From Rubellimicrobium arenae (GTDB lineage: Bacteria > Pseudomonadota > Alphaproteobacteria > Rhodobacterales > Rhodobacteraceae), in contig NZ_JAFMSS010000003.1 of NCBI RefSeq assembly GCF_017916295.1, positions 186,001-250,000 of the forward strand: a DNA stretch of 64,000 bases, written 5' to 3'. Below the pieces are notes generated by a model. The model had not been told where the DNA came from, did not search any database, and was given only the letters and a program-made list of their open reading frames with translations. This document shows positions 35,450 to 43,973 of the stretch, piece after piece (positions within the stretch are counted from its first letter, which is position 1; every line of letters starts with the position of its first letter). The position numbers were made by a program, and so were the translations under genes.

Positions 35450-38429
35450 TCAGCTTCTCCCCCGACTTGTCATAGAGCACCGGATCGACGATCCGCGCCG
35501 CGATGGGCTGCCCGGCCCTGTTCGATACCTGGACGACCTGCCCCATCCGCTCGGGCCCCTTCTCGATGATCGCCATGGCGATCCCGCGGTCGAAGGTGGG
35601 GGAGAAGTAGGTCGAGGTGACCCGTCCTTCGGTGTTGCGCTGGCCGTTCGCATTCCGGCCCTGCCCGATCACATAGGCCCCCTCGGGCAGCACCGACTTG
35701 TCGAGGCTTTCCAGCCCGACGAGCTTCCAGCGGTCCGGGGAGGACATGAAGGACCGCTCCTGGGCGCGCTTGCCCAGGTAGTCGGCCTTCTTCTTCGAGA
35801 TGGCCCAGCCCAGGCCGAGGTCCTGCGGAATGACCGTCCCGTCGGTTTCCTCGCCGATCATGATGTAGCCCTTCTCGGCCCGCAGGACGTGCATCGCCTC
35901 GGTGCCATAGGGCGTGATGCCCCATTCGGCCCCCGCCTGCATTAGCGCCTCCCAGAGCGCGAGGCCCTGGTTCGCGGGCACCGCAACCTCGTAGGACAGC
36001 TCGCCCGAGAAGCTGATCCGGTGCACGCGGGCGTCGAAGCCGCCAAGCTGGCCTTCCACGAAGGTCATGAACGGCAGAGCCTCCCTGGACAGGTCGATGC
36101 CGCCCAGCTTGGCCAGGACCTCGCGGGCGCGGGGACCGGCCACGGCGATCTGCGTCCATTCCTCGGTGAGATTGGCGGTGTAGACCTTCCACTGGTGCCA
36201 CTCGGTCTGGAGCCAGTCCTCCATATGGGCGTGGATGCGGTCGGCGCCGCCGGTGGTGGTGTGGCAGAGCCAGGTATCCTCGGACAGCCGGATCACGACG
36301 CCGTCGTCGATCAGGAACCCGTTCTCGCTGCACATGATCCCGTAGCGGCACTTGCCGATGGGAAGCGTGCTCATCACGCCGGTGTACATCATGTCGAGGA
36401 AGCGGCCCGCGTCCGGCCCCTTCACGACGATCTTGCCGAGCGTGGAGGCATCCAGGAGCCCCACGCCGTTCCGGACCGCGAGAACCTCGCGGGTCACGGC
36501 GGCATGGACGTCCTCGCCCGGCCGGAGATAGGCGAAGGGCCGACGCCAGAGGCCCACCGGCTCCCAGGTCGCGCCATGACGCTGGTGCCATTCATGGATG
36601 GCGGTCCGCCGGACCGGCTGGAACAGCGACTCCCGGGCGACGCCCGCGAGGGTGCCGAAGGTGATCGGCGTGTAGGGCGGACGGAAGGTCGTGGTGCCCA
36701 CCTGCGGGATCGGCACGTGAAGCGCCGAGGACAGGACGGCGAGGCCGTTCAGGTTCGAGGTCTTTCCCTGGTCCGTGGCCATGCCGAGCGTCGTGTAGCG
36801 CTTGGTGTGTTCGACCGACTGGAAGCCCTCACGGGCCGCCAGTTCCACGTCGGACACCTTCACGTCGTTCTGGAAGTCGAGCCACATCTTCCGCTTGAGC
36901 GCCGTCTTGGCGCCTTGCGGCATGACCCAGACGGGCAGCAGCGGTCCCTCCTCGGCGTCGTGGGCCGATACGGTGGCGGGGGCCTCTTCGCCCAGCGCAG
37001 CGGCCCCGGCCCGCGCGCCGGAGGCGATGACGGCGCCGGTGCGAAGCTCGCCCTCGACCGAGCCGGCCGGGTGGACGAACGCCTGACCGTCCGGCCCGCG
37101 CGGAGCACGGCGGGGATCGGGCAGGAACATCGCCCGCGCGTCGTCCCAGGTGAGGCCGCCGCCGCAATGCGACCACAGGTGGACCGAGGGGGTCCAGCCA
37201 CCGGACATCGCGACCGCATCGCACGGGATCTCCTCGATCGCGGCGCCTTCGCCGGCGAGGGCGCAAAGCTTCACGCCGGTCACGCTCCGCCGGCCCGTGA
37301 CCTTGGCGATCCCCCGCCCGGCCTCGATCCGGAGGCCGAGATCGCGGGCCTGCCGCACGAGCTCTCCGTCCGGCCGGGATCGCGCATCGACGATCACCGG
37401 GACGATCAGCCCCGCGCGATGCAGCGCGAGCGCCGTGCGATAGGCATCGTCGTTGTTGGTCACGACCACGACGCGATCGCCGACGCTCACCCCCCAGTTG
37501 ACGAGGTAGTCGCGCATGGCCGAGGCCAGCATCACCCCCGGAACGTCGTTTCCGGCAAAGGCGATGGGACGCTCGATCGCGCCGTTCGCGGCCACCACCC
37601 GACCGGCCCGGATGCGCCAGAGCCGCTGCCGCGGTCCGCCGTTCTCGGCCAGATGCTCGCAGGCGAGGACGTAGCCGTGGTCGTGGACGCCGCTCACCTG
37701 GGTGTTCAGGCGCAGGCGCACGTTCGGGAGGGCTTCCAGCGTCCGGACGGCCTGGTCGATCCAGTAGCCCGCCGGGGTGCCGTCGATCTCGGGGTCGTCG
37801 ATGACCGCGCGACCGCCCCACCAGCCGTTCTGCTCGAGCACGAGCACCCGCTTGCCGGACCGCGCCGCCGCAAGGGCCGCAGCCAGCCCCGCCACGCCGC
37901 CCCCGGCGATCAGCACGTCCACGTGCACGTTGAAGTGCTCGTAGGTGTCGGGGTCACGCCCTTCCGGCACGCGGCCCAGGCCAGCGGACCGGCGGATGAA
38001 CGGCTCGTAGACGTGCTTCCAGAAGGCACGCGGCCACATGAACGTCTTGTAGTAGAAGCCCGCCGGAATGAACCGCGCCAGCAAGGTGTCGTTCACGGCC
38101 CCGACATCGAGGTCGAGGTTGGGGAAGCGGTTCTGGCTGAGCGCCGTGAGCCCGTCGCGCAGGGGCGTCACGGTCGCGCGGTGGTTGGGCTCCATCCGCT
38201 CGCCGGCGCCGAGGTTGACGAGCCCGTTGGGCTCCTCGTGGCCCGAGGCCACCAGTCCGCGCGGTCGGTGATACTTGAAGCTCCGCCCGACGAGCATCTG
38301 GCCATTGGCCAGGAGCGCCGACGCCAGGGTGTCGCCGGCGAAGCCCTGGTAGCGGTGGCCGTCGAAGGTGAAGCGCAGGGGACGGGTGCGGTCGATCAGC
38401 CGGCCGCCGCGGCTCAGACGCGTGCTCAT
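35442..38429 (-). CDS. soxA: Sarcosine oxidase alpha subunit
   Basis: The heterotetrameric enzyme oxidises sarcosine to glycine and passes the formaldehyde-level carbon to tetrahydrofolate. This 995-residue subunit has an N-terminal segment like a 2Fe-2S-ferredoxin-fold domain, a NAD+-binding nucleotide fold (GGGVAG at 176-181), and a C-terminal GcvT-like folate domain with KCRYGIMCSENGFLIDDGV and ISFSGELSYEVAVP. The length matches relatives. Its ATG overlaps the soxD stop (ATGA), so the subunits are translationally coupled. Confidence 0.96.
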   Translation of the reverse strand: MSTRLSRGGRLIDRTRPLRFTFDGHRYQGFAGDTLASALLANGQMLVGRSFKYHRPRGLVASGHEEPNGLVNLGAGERMEPNHRATVTPLRDGLTALSQNRFPNLDLDVGAVNDTLLARFIPAGFYYKTFMWPRAFWKHVYEPFIRRSAGLGRVPEGRDPDTYEHFNVHVDVLIAGGGVAGLAAALAAARSGKRVLVLEQNGWWGGRAVIDDPEIDGTPAGYWIDQAVRTLEALPNVRLRLNTQVSGVHDHGYVLACEHLAENGGPRQRLWRIRAGRVVAANGAIERPIAFAGNDVPGVMLASAMRDYLVNWGVSVGDRVVVVTNNDDAYRTALALHRAGLIVPVIVDARSRPDGELVRQARDLGLRIEAGRGIAKVTGRRSVTGVKLCALAGEGAAIEEIPCDAVAMSGGWTPSVHLWSHCGGGLTWDDARAMFLPDPRRAPRGPDGQAFVHPAGSVEGELRTGAVIASGARAGAAALGEEAPATVSAHDAEEGPLLPVWVMPQGAKTALKRKMWLDFQNDVKVSDVELAAREGFQSVEHTKRYTTLGMATDQGKTSNLNGLAVLSSALHVPIPQVGTTTFRPPYTPITFGTLAGVARESLFQPVRRTAIHEWHQRHGATWEPVGLWRRPFAYLRPGEDVHAAVTREVLAVRNGVGLLDASTLGKIVVKGPDAGRFLDMMYTGVMSTLPIGKCRYGIMCSENGFLIDDGVVIRLSEDTWLCHTTTGGADRIHAHMEDWLQTEWHQWKVYTANLTEEWTQIAVAGPRAREVLAKLGGIDLSREALPFMTFVEGQLGGFDARVHRISFSGELSYEVAVPANQGLALWEALMQAGAEWGITPYGTEAMHVLRAEKGYIMIGEETDGTVIPQDLGLGWAISKKKADYLGKRAQERSFMSSPDRWKLVGLESLDKSVLPEGAYVIGQGRNANGQRNTEGRVTSTYFSPTFDRGIAMAIIEKGPERMGQVVQVSNRAGQPIAARIVDPVLYDKSGEKLNG

Positions 38430-38764
38430 GCCTCACCTCCGAAGTCGCGCCACATCCAGCCCGGCCGCGAGGCGGTCACGAGGTCGCGCAGGGTGTCCGC
38501 CGGCTGGGCCTCGGACGCCGGGTAGGTGCCGAACACCTGGTTCGTCGCGGTGTCGCGGGCGGCGAGGAACCACTTGCCGCAGCCATAGGCATGTCGCCAC
38601 CGCTCGAAGTGAGGGCCTTTGGGGTTCTCGCGGGCAAAGAGATAGCCCTCCAGCTCCTCCTCGGAGGAGCCAGGGCCGAAGCGCTTGAGATGCGCCTCGC
38701 CACCGGCCGAAAGTTCGGTCTCGTCGGCTTGGACCCCGCAATGGGGGCAGGTGAGGGTCAGCAC
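38426..38764 (-). CDS. soxD: Sarcosine oxidase delta subunit
   Basis: SoxD is the zinc subunit. The 112-residue product has CPHCG with Cys6 and Cys9, and His58 and Cys62 in WRHAYGCGKWF, which together match the zinc ligand set of the family. It is rich in Trp and Arg near LFARENPKGPHFERWRH. It follows the repeat-protein gene by 135 bp with strong hairpins between, and overlaps soxA by 4 bp. Confidence 0.95.
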   Translation of the reverse strand: MLTLTCPHCGVQADETELSAGGEAHLKRFGPGSSEEELEGYLFARENPKGPHFERWRHAYGCGKWFLAARDTATNQVFGTYPASEAQPADTLRDLVTASRPGWMWRDFGGEA

Positions 38765-38826
38765 GGCATTTCCTCGGAGTGATCGGAAACGAAGAAAGGC
38801 TGCCCCCCGTCCGGGAAGCAGCCCGC

Positions 38827-38874
38827 CCGTCCCCCGGGGGACGGAATGATGAAGAGGCGGCGCAAAGCGCCGCC
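38827..38874 (-). terminator. Palindrome plus hairpin between repeat-protein gene and soxD
   Basis: GGCGGCGC (38856-38863) pairs perfectly with GCGCCGCC (38867-38874) around AAA; on the minus strand it is followed by TCTTCATCATTCC, a fair terminator tail. Next to it CCGTCCCCC/GGGGGACGG (38827-38844) is an 18-bp perfect palindrome. The pair could attenuate or process mRNA between the upstream and downstream halves of the sox cluster. Confidence 0.6.
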
Positions 38875-38899
38875 CCGGGTCGGAGCGTCGAACGTGACC

Positions 38900-39529
38900 T
38901 TACTGGTCGGCCGGCTCGGTGCCGCCTTGGGCCGGAGCGGCGTCACCCTCGGTGGGAGAGGCCTCGGTCGCCGGAGTTTCGGTGATGCCGCCCGTGTCGG
39001 ACGTCTCATCGGAGCCGGTCGCCGCGTCGGCTGCGGTGTCGGCCGCGGCATCGGCCGCATCGGTCGCAGCGCCGCCAGCCGCGCCAGTGGCCGCATCGCC
39101 CGTGGTGCCGCCCGTCGTGCCCGTCGCGCCGGTGCCGGTCGCGTCAGTGCCCGAGGTGCCCGTCGCACCGGTGCCCGTCGCATCGGTGCCGCCAGTGGCG
39201 CCCGCCGTTCCCGTCGCACCCGTCGTGCCGGTCGCGTCGGTTCCGCCAGTCGTGGCGCCTCCGGTCGTGGCGGCCGTATCGCCGGTCGCGGCGTCGCTGG
39301 CCGCGCCGCCAGCGGTGTCGGTCGTGCCCTCAGCCGCCGTGCCCTCGGTGGTCGACTCGGTTGCGGTGACGTTGGCGTCCTCGGTGCCGGTCGTCGCGAC
39401 GGTGTTGTCGCCGGCCGACATGAACCACCACAGCAGGAGCAGCACCACCACGATGGCGCCGATGATGAAGGCGATCGTGCTGCCCGAGCTCCGCGGGGGC
39501 GGCGGAGAGGAGAAATTTGGGTCGGACAT
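38900..39529 (-). CDS. Membrane protein with Thr/Ala/Gly/Asp repeat tail inside the sox cluster
   Basis: The 209-residue protein has a short Pro/Ser N terminus (MSDPNFSSPPPPRSSGS), one strong membrane helix (about 18-38), then about 170 residues made almost only of Thr, Ala, Gly and Asp with imperfect units such as GATGT, GTDATGTGATGT and AADTAADAAT. The tail has no basic residues and is probably extended and extracytoplasmic (inference). GGAG precedes ATG 39529. It lies between soxB and soxD on the same strand. A role as a linker or adhesin-like stalk is possible; nothing ties it chemically to sarcosine oxidase. Low complexity makes homology searches unreliable. Confidence 0.7.
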   Translation of the reverse strand: MSDPNFSSPPPPRSSGSTIAFIIGAIVVVLLLLWWFMSAGDNTVATTGTEDANVTATESTTEGTAAEGTTDTAGGAASDAATGDTAATTGGATTGGTDATGTTGATGTAGATGGTDATGTGATGTSGTDATGTGATGTTGGTTGDAATGAAGGAATDAADAAADTAADAATGSDETSDTGGITETPATEASPTEGDAAPAQGGTEPADQ

Positions 39530-39547
39530 GAAGAAAGCTCCGTGGCT

Positions 39548-39561
39548 GTGTCGTGCGACAC
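39548..39561. promoter_or_regulatory. Short palindrome between soxB and repeat-protein gene
   Basis: GTGTCG-TG-CGACAC is a perfect 6-bp inverted repeat lying 18 nt upstream of the repeat-protein ATG. It could be an operator or an mRNA hairpin near the ribosome site. Confidence 0.3.
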
Positions 39562-39611
39562 GGCAACGAGACCCGTTTCCGGCGGGTTCCCTTCTTCGTG
39601 AACAATAAGCG

Positions 39612-40859
39612 TCAATGCGCCACCCCTGCAGCGACGCTTTCGTCGATGAAGCGTCCCTCGCGGAAGCGATCCAGACCGAAGGCCGCGGCAAGCGGTCCGG
39701 GCTCGCCCTTGGCGACCAGCTCGGCCATGGCCCAGCCCGAGCCCGGAATGGCCTTGAACCCGCCGGTGCCCCAGCCGCAGTTGACGAAGCAGTTGCCAAG
39801 CGGGGTCTTGGACAGGATGGGCGAGCGGTCCCCGGTCATGTCCACGATCCCGCCCCACTGCCGCAGCATCTTGAGCCGCGAGATGATCGGGAAGGTTTCG
39901 ATCAGGGCGCGAACCGTTTCCTCGATATGGTGGAAGGAGCCGCGCTGGGTGTAGGCGTTGTAGCTGTCGGTGCCGCCGCCGATCACCATCTCGCCCTTGT
40001 CGGACTGGCTCATGTAGCCGTGGACGGTGTTGGCCATCACCACCACGTCCATGCAGGGCTTGATCGGTTCGGACACCAGCGCCTGGAGCGGCATGGACTC
40101 AATGGGGAGGCGGAAGCCGGCCATCTGCGCCAGCACCGAGGAATGCCCCGCCACGACGATGGCGAGCTTGTCGCAGCCGATCGTGCCCTTGGTGGTCTCG
40201 ACGCCGGTGACGTGGCCGTTGGCCGAATGGACGCCCTTCACCTCGCACTGCTCGATGATGTCCATGCCCATGGCGGTGCAGGCGCGGGCATAGCCCCAGG
40301 CCACGGCGTCGTGCCGCGCCGTGCCGCCGCGCGGCTGCCAGAGCGCGCCCAGCACCGGATACCGGGGTCCCTCGATGTGGATGATGGGGCACAACTCCTT
40401 GACGCGCTCGGGCCCGATGAACTCGGTCTCGACGCCCTGGAGCGCGTTCGCCTCGGCGGTGCGCTTGTAGCCGCGGACCTCGTGCGGGGTCTGGGCCAGC
40501 ATCATGACGCCGCGGGGGCTGAACATCACGTTGTAGTTCAGGTCCTGGCTCAGGTCCTCGTACAGGCTGCGCGCCTTCTCGTAGATCGCGGCCGAGGGGT
40601 CCTGGAGGTAATTCGACCGTATGATGGTCGTGTTCCGCCCGGTGTTGCCACCGCCCAGCCATCCTTTCTCGATCACCGCGACGTTGGTGATGCCGAAGTT
40701 CTTGCCAAGATAGTAGGCTGTGGCGAGGCCGTGCCCTCCGGCCCCGACGACGACCACGTCATAGCGCGACTTCGGGGCGGGCGAGGACCACGCGCGGTCC
40801 CAGCCCGAGTGCTGCCGGAACCCTTCACGTGCGAGGGCAAAGACGGAATAGCGACGCAT
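39612..40859 (-). CDS. soxB: Sarcosine oxidase beta subunit
   Basis: SoxB carries the oxidation site and binds FAD and covalent FMN. The 415-residue protein shows the nucleotide-binding VVVVGAGGHGLATAYYLGK near residue 36, GNTGRNTTIIRSNYL, and RHDAVAWGYARA with His183 at the position of the FMN-linking histidine. The C-terminal NCGWGTGGFKAIPGSGW is also typical. It is the first gene of the cluster; ccmI diverges from it across a 174-bp spacer that should hold both promoters. Confidence 0.96.
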   Translation of the reverse strand: MRRYSVFALAREGFRQHSGWDRAWSSPAPKSRYDVVVVGAGGHGLATAYYLGKNFGITNVAVIEKGWLGGGNTGRNTTIIRSNYLQDPSAAIYEKARSLYEDLSQDLNYNVMFSPRGVMMLAQTPHEVRGYKRTAEANALQGVETEFIGPERVKELCPIIHIEGPRYPVLGALWQPRGGTARHDAVAWGYARACTAMGMDIIEQCEVKGVHSANGHVTGVETTKGTIGCDKLAIVVAGHSSVLAQMAGFRLPIESMPLQALVSEPIKPCMDVVVMANTVHGYMSQSDKGEMVIGGGTDSYNAYTQRGSFHHIEETVRALIETFPIISRLKMLRQWGGIVDMTGDRSPILSKTPLGNCFVNCGWGTGGFKAIPGSGWAMAELVAKGEPGPLAAAFGLDRFREGRFIDESVAAGVAH

Positions 40860-41033
40860 TTCGAGAGACTCATCCCTTGGGAGCCTGGGCGGCCCGCGGG
40901 CCGTGTCCTACTAGAGCGCTCGCGCGCTGAAAAGCGGTGCGGCCTGCGGCGCAACGCCTCGCGATTGCGACCTTTCGCGACAATCGCCACGCGGCTAGAT
41001 AGGCGGCGCGCCCGGGGGCGCGGGGGAATTGAG

Positions 41034-42251
41034 ATGCTCTTCTGGATCGTCGCGGGAACGCTGTCGGCCCTGGTCGCGGTGATGGTGGCGCGGCCCCTGC
41101 TCGCTCCGGTTCCGGGAGAAAGCGAGACCTCGCCCGACCAGGACATCTACCGCGACCAGCTGGCCGAGGTGGACCGCGACCTCGCCCGCGGCGTCCTGGC
41201 CCCGGCCGAGGCCGAGCGCGCCCGGACCGAGATCGCCCGCCGCCTCCTGGCCGCCGACCGGGCTGGCCCGCTGGCGCTGCGGGCCGCGCCCCGCCTGGCG
41301 AGCCTGGCGGCCGCGGTGCTCGCCGCTGTCCTCGTGGTGATGGGCAGCCTCGTGCTGTACGCCAGCATCGGCCACCCCGGGTCGCCGGACGACCCCCGCG
41401 CCGCCCGCCTGGCCGACGCCCAGCGGCTGCGCGACGACCGTCCGTCCCAGGCTGACGCCGAGGCGCAGGCGGCGAGCCTTCTGGCCACGCCGCCCCCCGA
41501 CGTGCCTGCGGACTACCTCGAGATGGTGGACGAGCTGCGCCGGGTCGTGCCGACCCGCCCCGACGACCTCCAGGGCTGGGAGCTCCTGTCGCTGCACGAG
41601 GCGCGCCTGGGCCGCTACAAGGAGGCAAAGGAAGCGCAGCAGCACGTCGTCACCCTCAAGGGCGACAGCGTGACGCCGGACGATTACGTGGCGCTGGTGG
41701 ACCGGATGGTCGCCGCCGCCGGCGGCGTCGTCACCCCCGAGGCCGAAGCCGTGCTGGCCAAGATCAATTACGGCGACCCGGACAACTTCGGCGTCCTTTA
41801 CTACCTTGGCCTCCTCGAGGCGCAGACCGGCCGCCCGGATCGCGCCTTTCCGGTCTGGCGCAAGCTCGTGGAGGACGCGCCCGCCGACAACCTGCATCGC
41901 CGCCTCGCCGAGGGCGACATCGAGCAGGTCGCCTGGCTGGCCGGGGTCGACTACGAGGTGCCGGCCGCGCAGCCCGTCCCGTCCGGGGCCGAGGTCGCGG
42001 CGGCACAGGACATGACGCCGGAGCAGCGCCAGGAGATGATCCAGGGCATGGTGGACGGTCTGCGCCAGCGCCTCGACTCCGAAGGCGGCCCGGCCGAGGA
42101 CTGGGCGCGGCTCGTGACCTCGCTCGTGGTGCTGGGCGACACGGACGGCGCCCGGGATGCGCTCGTCCAGGCCAAGGCAGCCCACCAGGGCGATGCGGCG
42201 GCTCAGGCGGTCCTGGACGACGCCGGACGCTCTGCGGGACTGACGCCGTGA
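41034..42251 (+). CDS. ccmI: Cytochrome c biogenesis protein CcmI
   Basis: CcmI is a membrane apocytochrome c chaperone that holds the C terminus of the substrate for haem ligation. The 405-residue product starts MLFWIVAGTLSALVAVMVAR (first helix), has an Arg/Ala/Glu-rich cytoplasmic loop with RDQLAEVDRDLARGVL, a second helix at about 88-108, and a periplasmic TPR region (GWELLSLHEARLGRYKEAKEA ... YYLGLLEAQTGRPDRAF). ATG 41034 is used because the open frame further upstream is antisense to soxB. Its TGA overlaps the ruvX GTG as GTGA. Confidence 0.93.
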   Translation: MLFWIVAGTLSALVAVMVARPLLAPVPGESETSPDQDIYRDQLAEVDRDLARGVLAPAEAERARTEIARRLLAADRAGPLALRAAPRLASLAAAVLAAVLVVMGSLVLYASIGHPGSPDDPRAARLADAQRLRDDRPSQADAEAQAASLLATPPPDVPADYLEMVDELRRVVPTRPDDLQGWELLSLHEARLGRYKEAKEAQQHVVTLKGDSVTPDDYVALVDRMVAAAGGVVTPEAEAVLAKINYGDPDNFGVLYYLGLLEAQTGRPDRAFPVWRKLVEDAPADNLHRRLAEGDIEQVAWLAGVDYEVPAAQPVPSGAEVAAAQDMTPEQRQEMIQGMVDGLRQRLDSEGGPAEDWARLVTSLVVLGDTDGARDALVQAKAAHQGDAAAQAVLDDAGRSAGLTP

Positions 42252-42727
42252 TCTGCCCGGACGCCGCAAGCTTCCGCGCCGCCCTCCCGCGCGACGGAGC
42301 GGTGGCGGGCCTCGACCTCGGGACGGTGACGATCGGCGTGGCGCTGTCCGACCTGCGGCGTCGGGTGGCGACCCCGCTGGAAACCCTGCGGCGGAAGAAG
42401 TTCACGCTCGATGCCGCGCGGCTTCTGGAGATTGCGGCGTCCCGCGACCTCAAGGGGTTCGTCCTCGGGCTTCCGATCAACATGGACGGCAGCGAGGGGC
42501 CGCGGGCCCAGAGCACACGCGCCTTCGCGCGCAACCTCGAACGGCTCACCGACCTCCCGATCATGTTCTGGGACGAACGGCTGAGCACGGTCGCCGCCGA
42601 GCGGGCGCTGCTCGAGGCGGATACGTCCCGAAGGCGTCGCGCCGAGATCATCGACAGCGTCGCGGCCGGGTTCATTCTCCAGGGGCTGCTGGACCGGCTG
42701 GGCTATCTGGAGGATCACGATGACTGA
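42248..42727 (+). CDS. ruvX: Putative pre-16S rRNA nuclease YqgF / RuvX
   Basis: This RNase H-fold protein was first named Holliday junction resolvase and is linked to 16S rRNA 5'-end maturation. The 159-residue product has LDLGTVTIGVALSD, KGFVLGLPINMDGSEGPRAQ and FWDERLSTVAAERALL, the three acidic motif regions of the family. It begins with GTG overlapping the ccmI stop, and its end overlaps the DUF1289 gene by 8 bp. Confidence 0.95.
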   Translation: MICPDAASFRAALPRDGAVAGLDLGTVTIGVALSDLRRRVATPLETLRRKKFTLDAARLLEIAASRDLKGFVLGLPINMDGSEGPRAQSTRAFARNLERLTDLPIMFWDERLSTVAAERALLEADTSRRRRAEIIDSVAAGFILQGLLDRLGYLEDHDD

Positions 42728-42950
42728 CGAGGTGTGGCAACGCCCCGAGCCGCAGAGCCCGTGCCGGAAGATCTGCGTGATCCACCCCGAGGCCGGCCTT
42801 TGCGTCGGCTGCCTGCGCACGGCGGCGGAGATCGCCGCCTGGCCGACCATGACGGCCGAAACGCGGCGGCAGCTGATGGAGGAGCTTCCGGCCCGCCAGG
42901 GCCAGCTCACCCGGCGGCGCGGCGGGCGGGCGGCCCGGCTCGGGTCCTAG
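42720..42950 (+). CDS. DUF1289 family small cysteine protein
   Basis: A 76-residue product has the family core SPCRKICVIHPEAGLCVGCLRTAAEIAAW, with four cysteines likely to bind metal or an iron-sulfur centre (inference). It is third in ccmI-ruvX-DUF1289, overlapping ruvX by 8 bp. Function unknown; the C terminus is basic (RRRGGRAARLGS). Confidence 0.9.
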   Translation: MTDEVWQRPEPQSPCRKICVIHPEAGLCVGCLRTAAEIAAWPTMTAETRRQLMEELPARQGQLTRRRGGRAARLGS

Positions 42951-42977
42951 CGACGGCCCGGGATCGGGAGGGGACGG

Positions 42978-43280
42978 TCAGTTCCGGCCCGCGCCAGCCT
43001 CCGGCACCCGCGCCATCGAGGCCCCGGGATCGGCGGCAGGGTCCGCCTCCGTCCCGGGATCGGCTGACGCGGCTGGGGCAACAGCCTGGGCATCGTTGGC
43101 GGAGAGGCCGGGGGCGTCGGGCCGGGACGGGTCGCCCTGCGGCACGTTGGCCGGTGACGCGGAGGGGACAGCCCCGGATTGGGGATCGCCGGGCCGCTGG
43201 GAGTCCAGGACCGACAGGACCGCCAGGATCACGGCCCCGACCAGCAGACCCGACAGCGCGCCGCCTACAAATCCTCGCAC
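42978..43280 (-). CDS. Small membrane protein, possible remnant of YibQ-type divergent polysaccharide deacetylase
   Basis: The 100-residue product starts MRGFVGGALSGLLVGAVILAVLSVL, a membrane anchor that from memory resembles the N terminus of Rhodobacterales YibQ-like divergent polysaccharide deacetylases, followed by a Pro/Ala/Asp-rich linker ending AGAGRN. The deacetylase domain that should follow is absent: after the stop come DUF1289 sequences on the other strand. GTG 43280 has GGGGGATGGGCT upstream. In Rhodobacter sphaeroides trpG is preceded by yibQ, so location supports the idea, though here the gene points away from trpG. It could be an unrelated small anchored protein. Confidence 0.55.
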   Translation of the reverse strand: MRGFVGGALSGLLVGAVILAVLSVLDSQRPGDPQSGAVPSASPANVPQGDPSRPDAPGLSANDAQAVAPAASADPGTEADPAADPGASMARVPEAGAGRN

Positions 43281-43391
43281 AGCCCATCCCCCTTGCTTGA
43301 CGCGGCCCGGTCCCCGGCCGCAGGGTTGCGTCCGTCCTTAGCGCAGGCTACGCGACCTCTGAAACCCCCTTGGACGCCGGGAGGTGCGGCC

Positions 43392-43973
43392 ATGCTCCTG
43401 CTGATCGACAACTACGACAGCTTCACCTACAACCTGGTCCACTACTTCGGCGAACTTGGGGCCGAGATCGTCGTCCGCCGCAACGACGCCCTGAACGTGC
43501 AGGAGGCGATGGGGCTGAGGCCCGATGGGATCGTCCTGTCCCCAGGGCCCTGCGACCCCGCCCAGGCGGGCATCTGCCTTCCGCTCATCCAGGCCGCCGC
43601 CGAGACGAGGACGCCGCTGCTTGGCGTCTGCCTCGGCCATCAGGCGATCGGCGAGGCGATGGGCGGTCGCGTGGTCCGCTGCCACGAGATCGTGCACGGC
43701 AAGATGGGCACCATCCATCACAACGGCACGGGCGTCTTCCGCGGCTTGCCCTCGCCCTTCCAGGCGACCCGCTACCATTCCCTGATCGTGGAACGGGAGA
43801 CCCTGCCCGACTGCCTCGAGGTCACAGCCTGGCTCGAGGACGGCACCATCATGGGCCTCCGTCACAGGTCCCTGCCCCTCGAAGGCGTGCAGTTCCACCC
43901 CGAGAGCATCGCCTCCGAACATGGCCATGCGCTGCTGCGGAACTTCCTCGACACGCTCCCGGTGACTGCATGA
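43392..43973 (+). CDS. trpG: Anthranilate synthase component II (glutamine amidotransferase)
   Basis: TrpG supplies ammonia to TrpE for anthranilate synthesis. The 193-residue protein has the class I amidotransferase nucleophile loop GVCLGHQAIGE, the oxyanion region LSPGPCDPAQAG and the His-Glu pair in VQFHPESI. GGGAGG precedes ATG 43392. trpE is not adjacent. Its stop overlaps the trpD ATG (ATGA). Confidence 0.97.
   Translation: MLLLIDNYDSFTYNLVHYFGELGAEIVVRRNDALNVQEAMGLRPDGIVLSPGPCDPAQAGICLPLIQAAAETRTPLLGVCLGHQAIGEAMGGRVVRCHEIVHGKMGTIHHNGTGVFRGLPSPFQATRYHSLIVERETLPDCLEVTAWLEDGTIMGLRHRSLPLEGVQFHPESIASEHGHALLRNFLDTLPVTA

Noticed and set aside
38900..39529. Interpreting the Thr/Ala/Gly repeats as a collagen-like or ice-nucleation protein
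   Set aside because: There is no Gly-X-Y periodicity and no regular 8- or 16-residue unit; units vary in length, so only 'low-complexity repeat tail' is supported.
42978..43280. Calling the small membrane protein a definite yibQ pseudogene
   Set aside because: The frame and start are intact and resemblance is limited to a membrane anchor; kept as a CDS with the remnant idea as inference.
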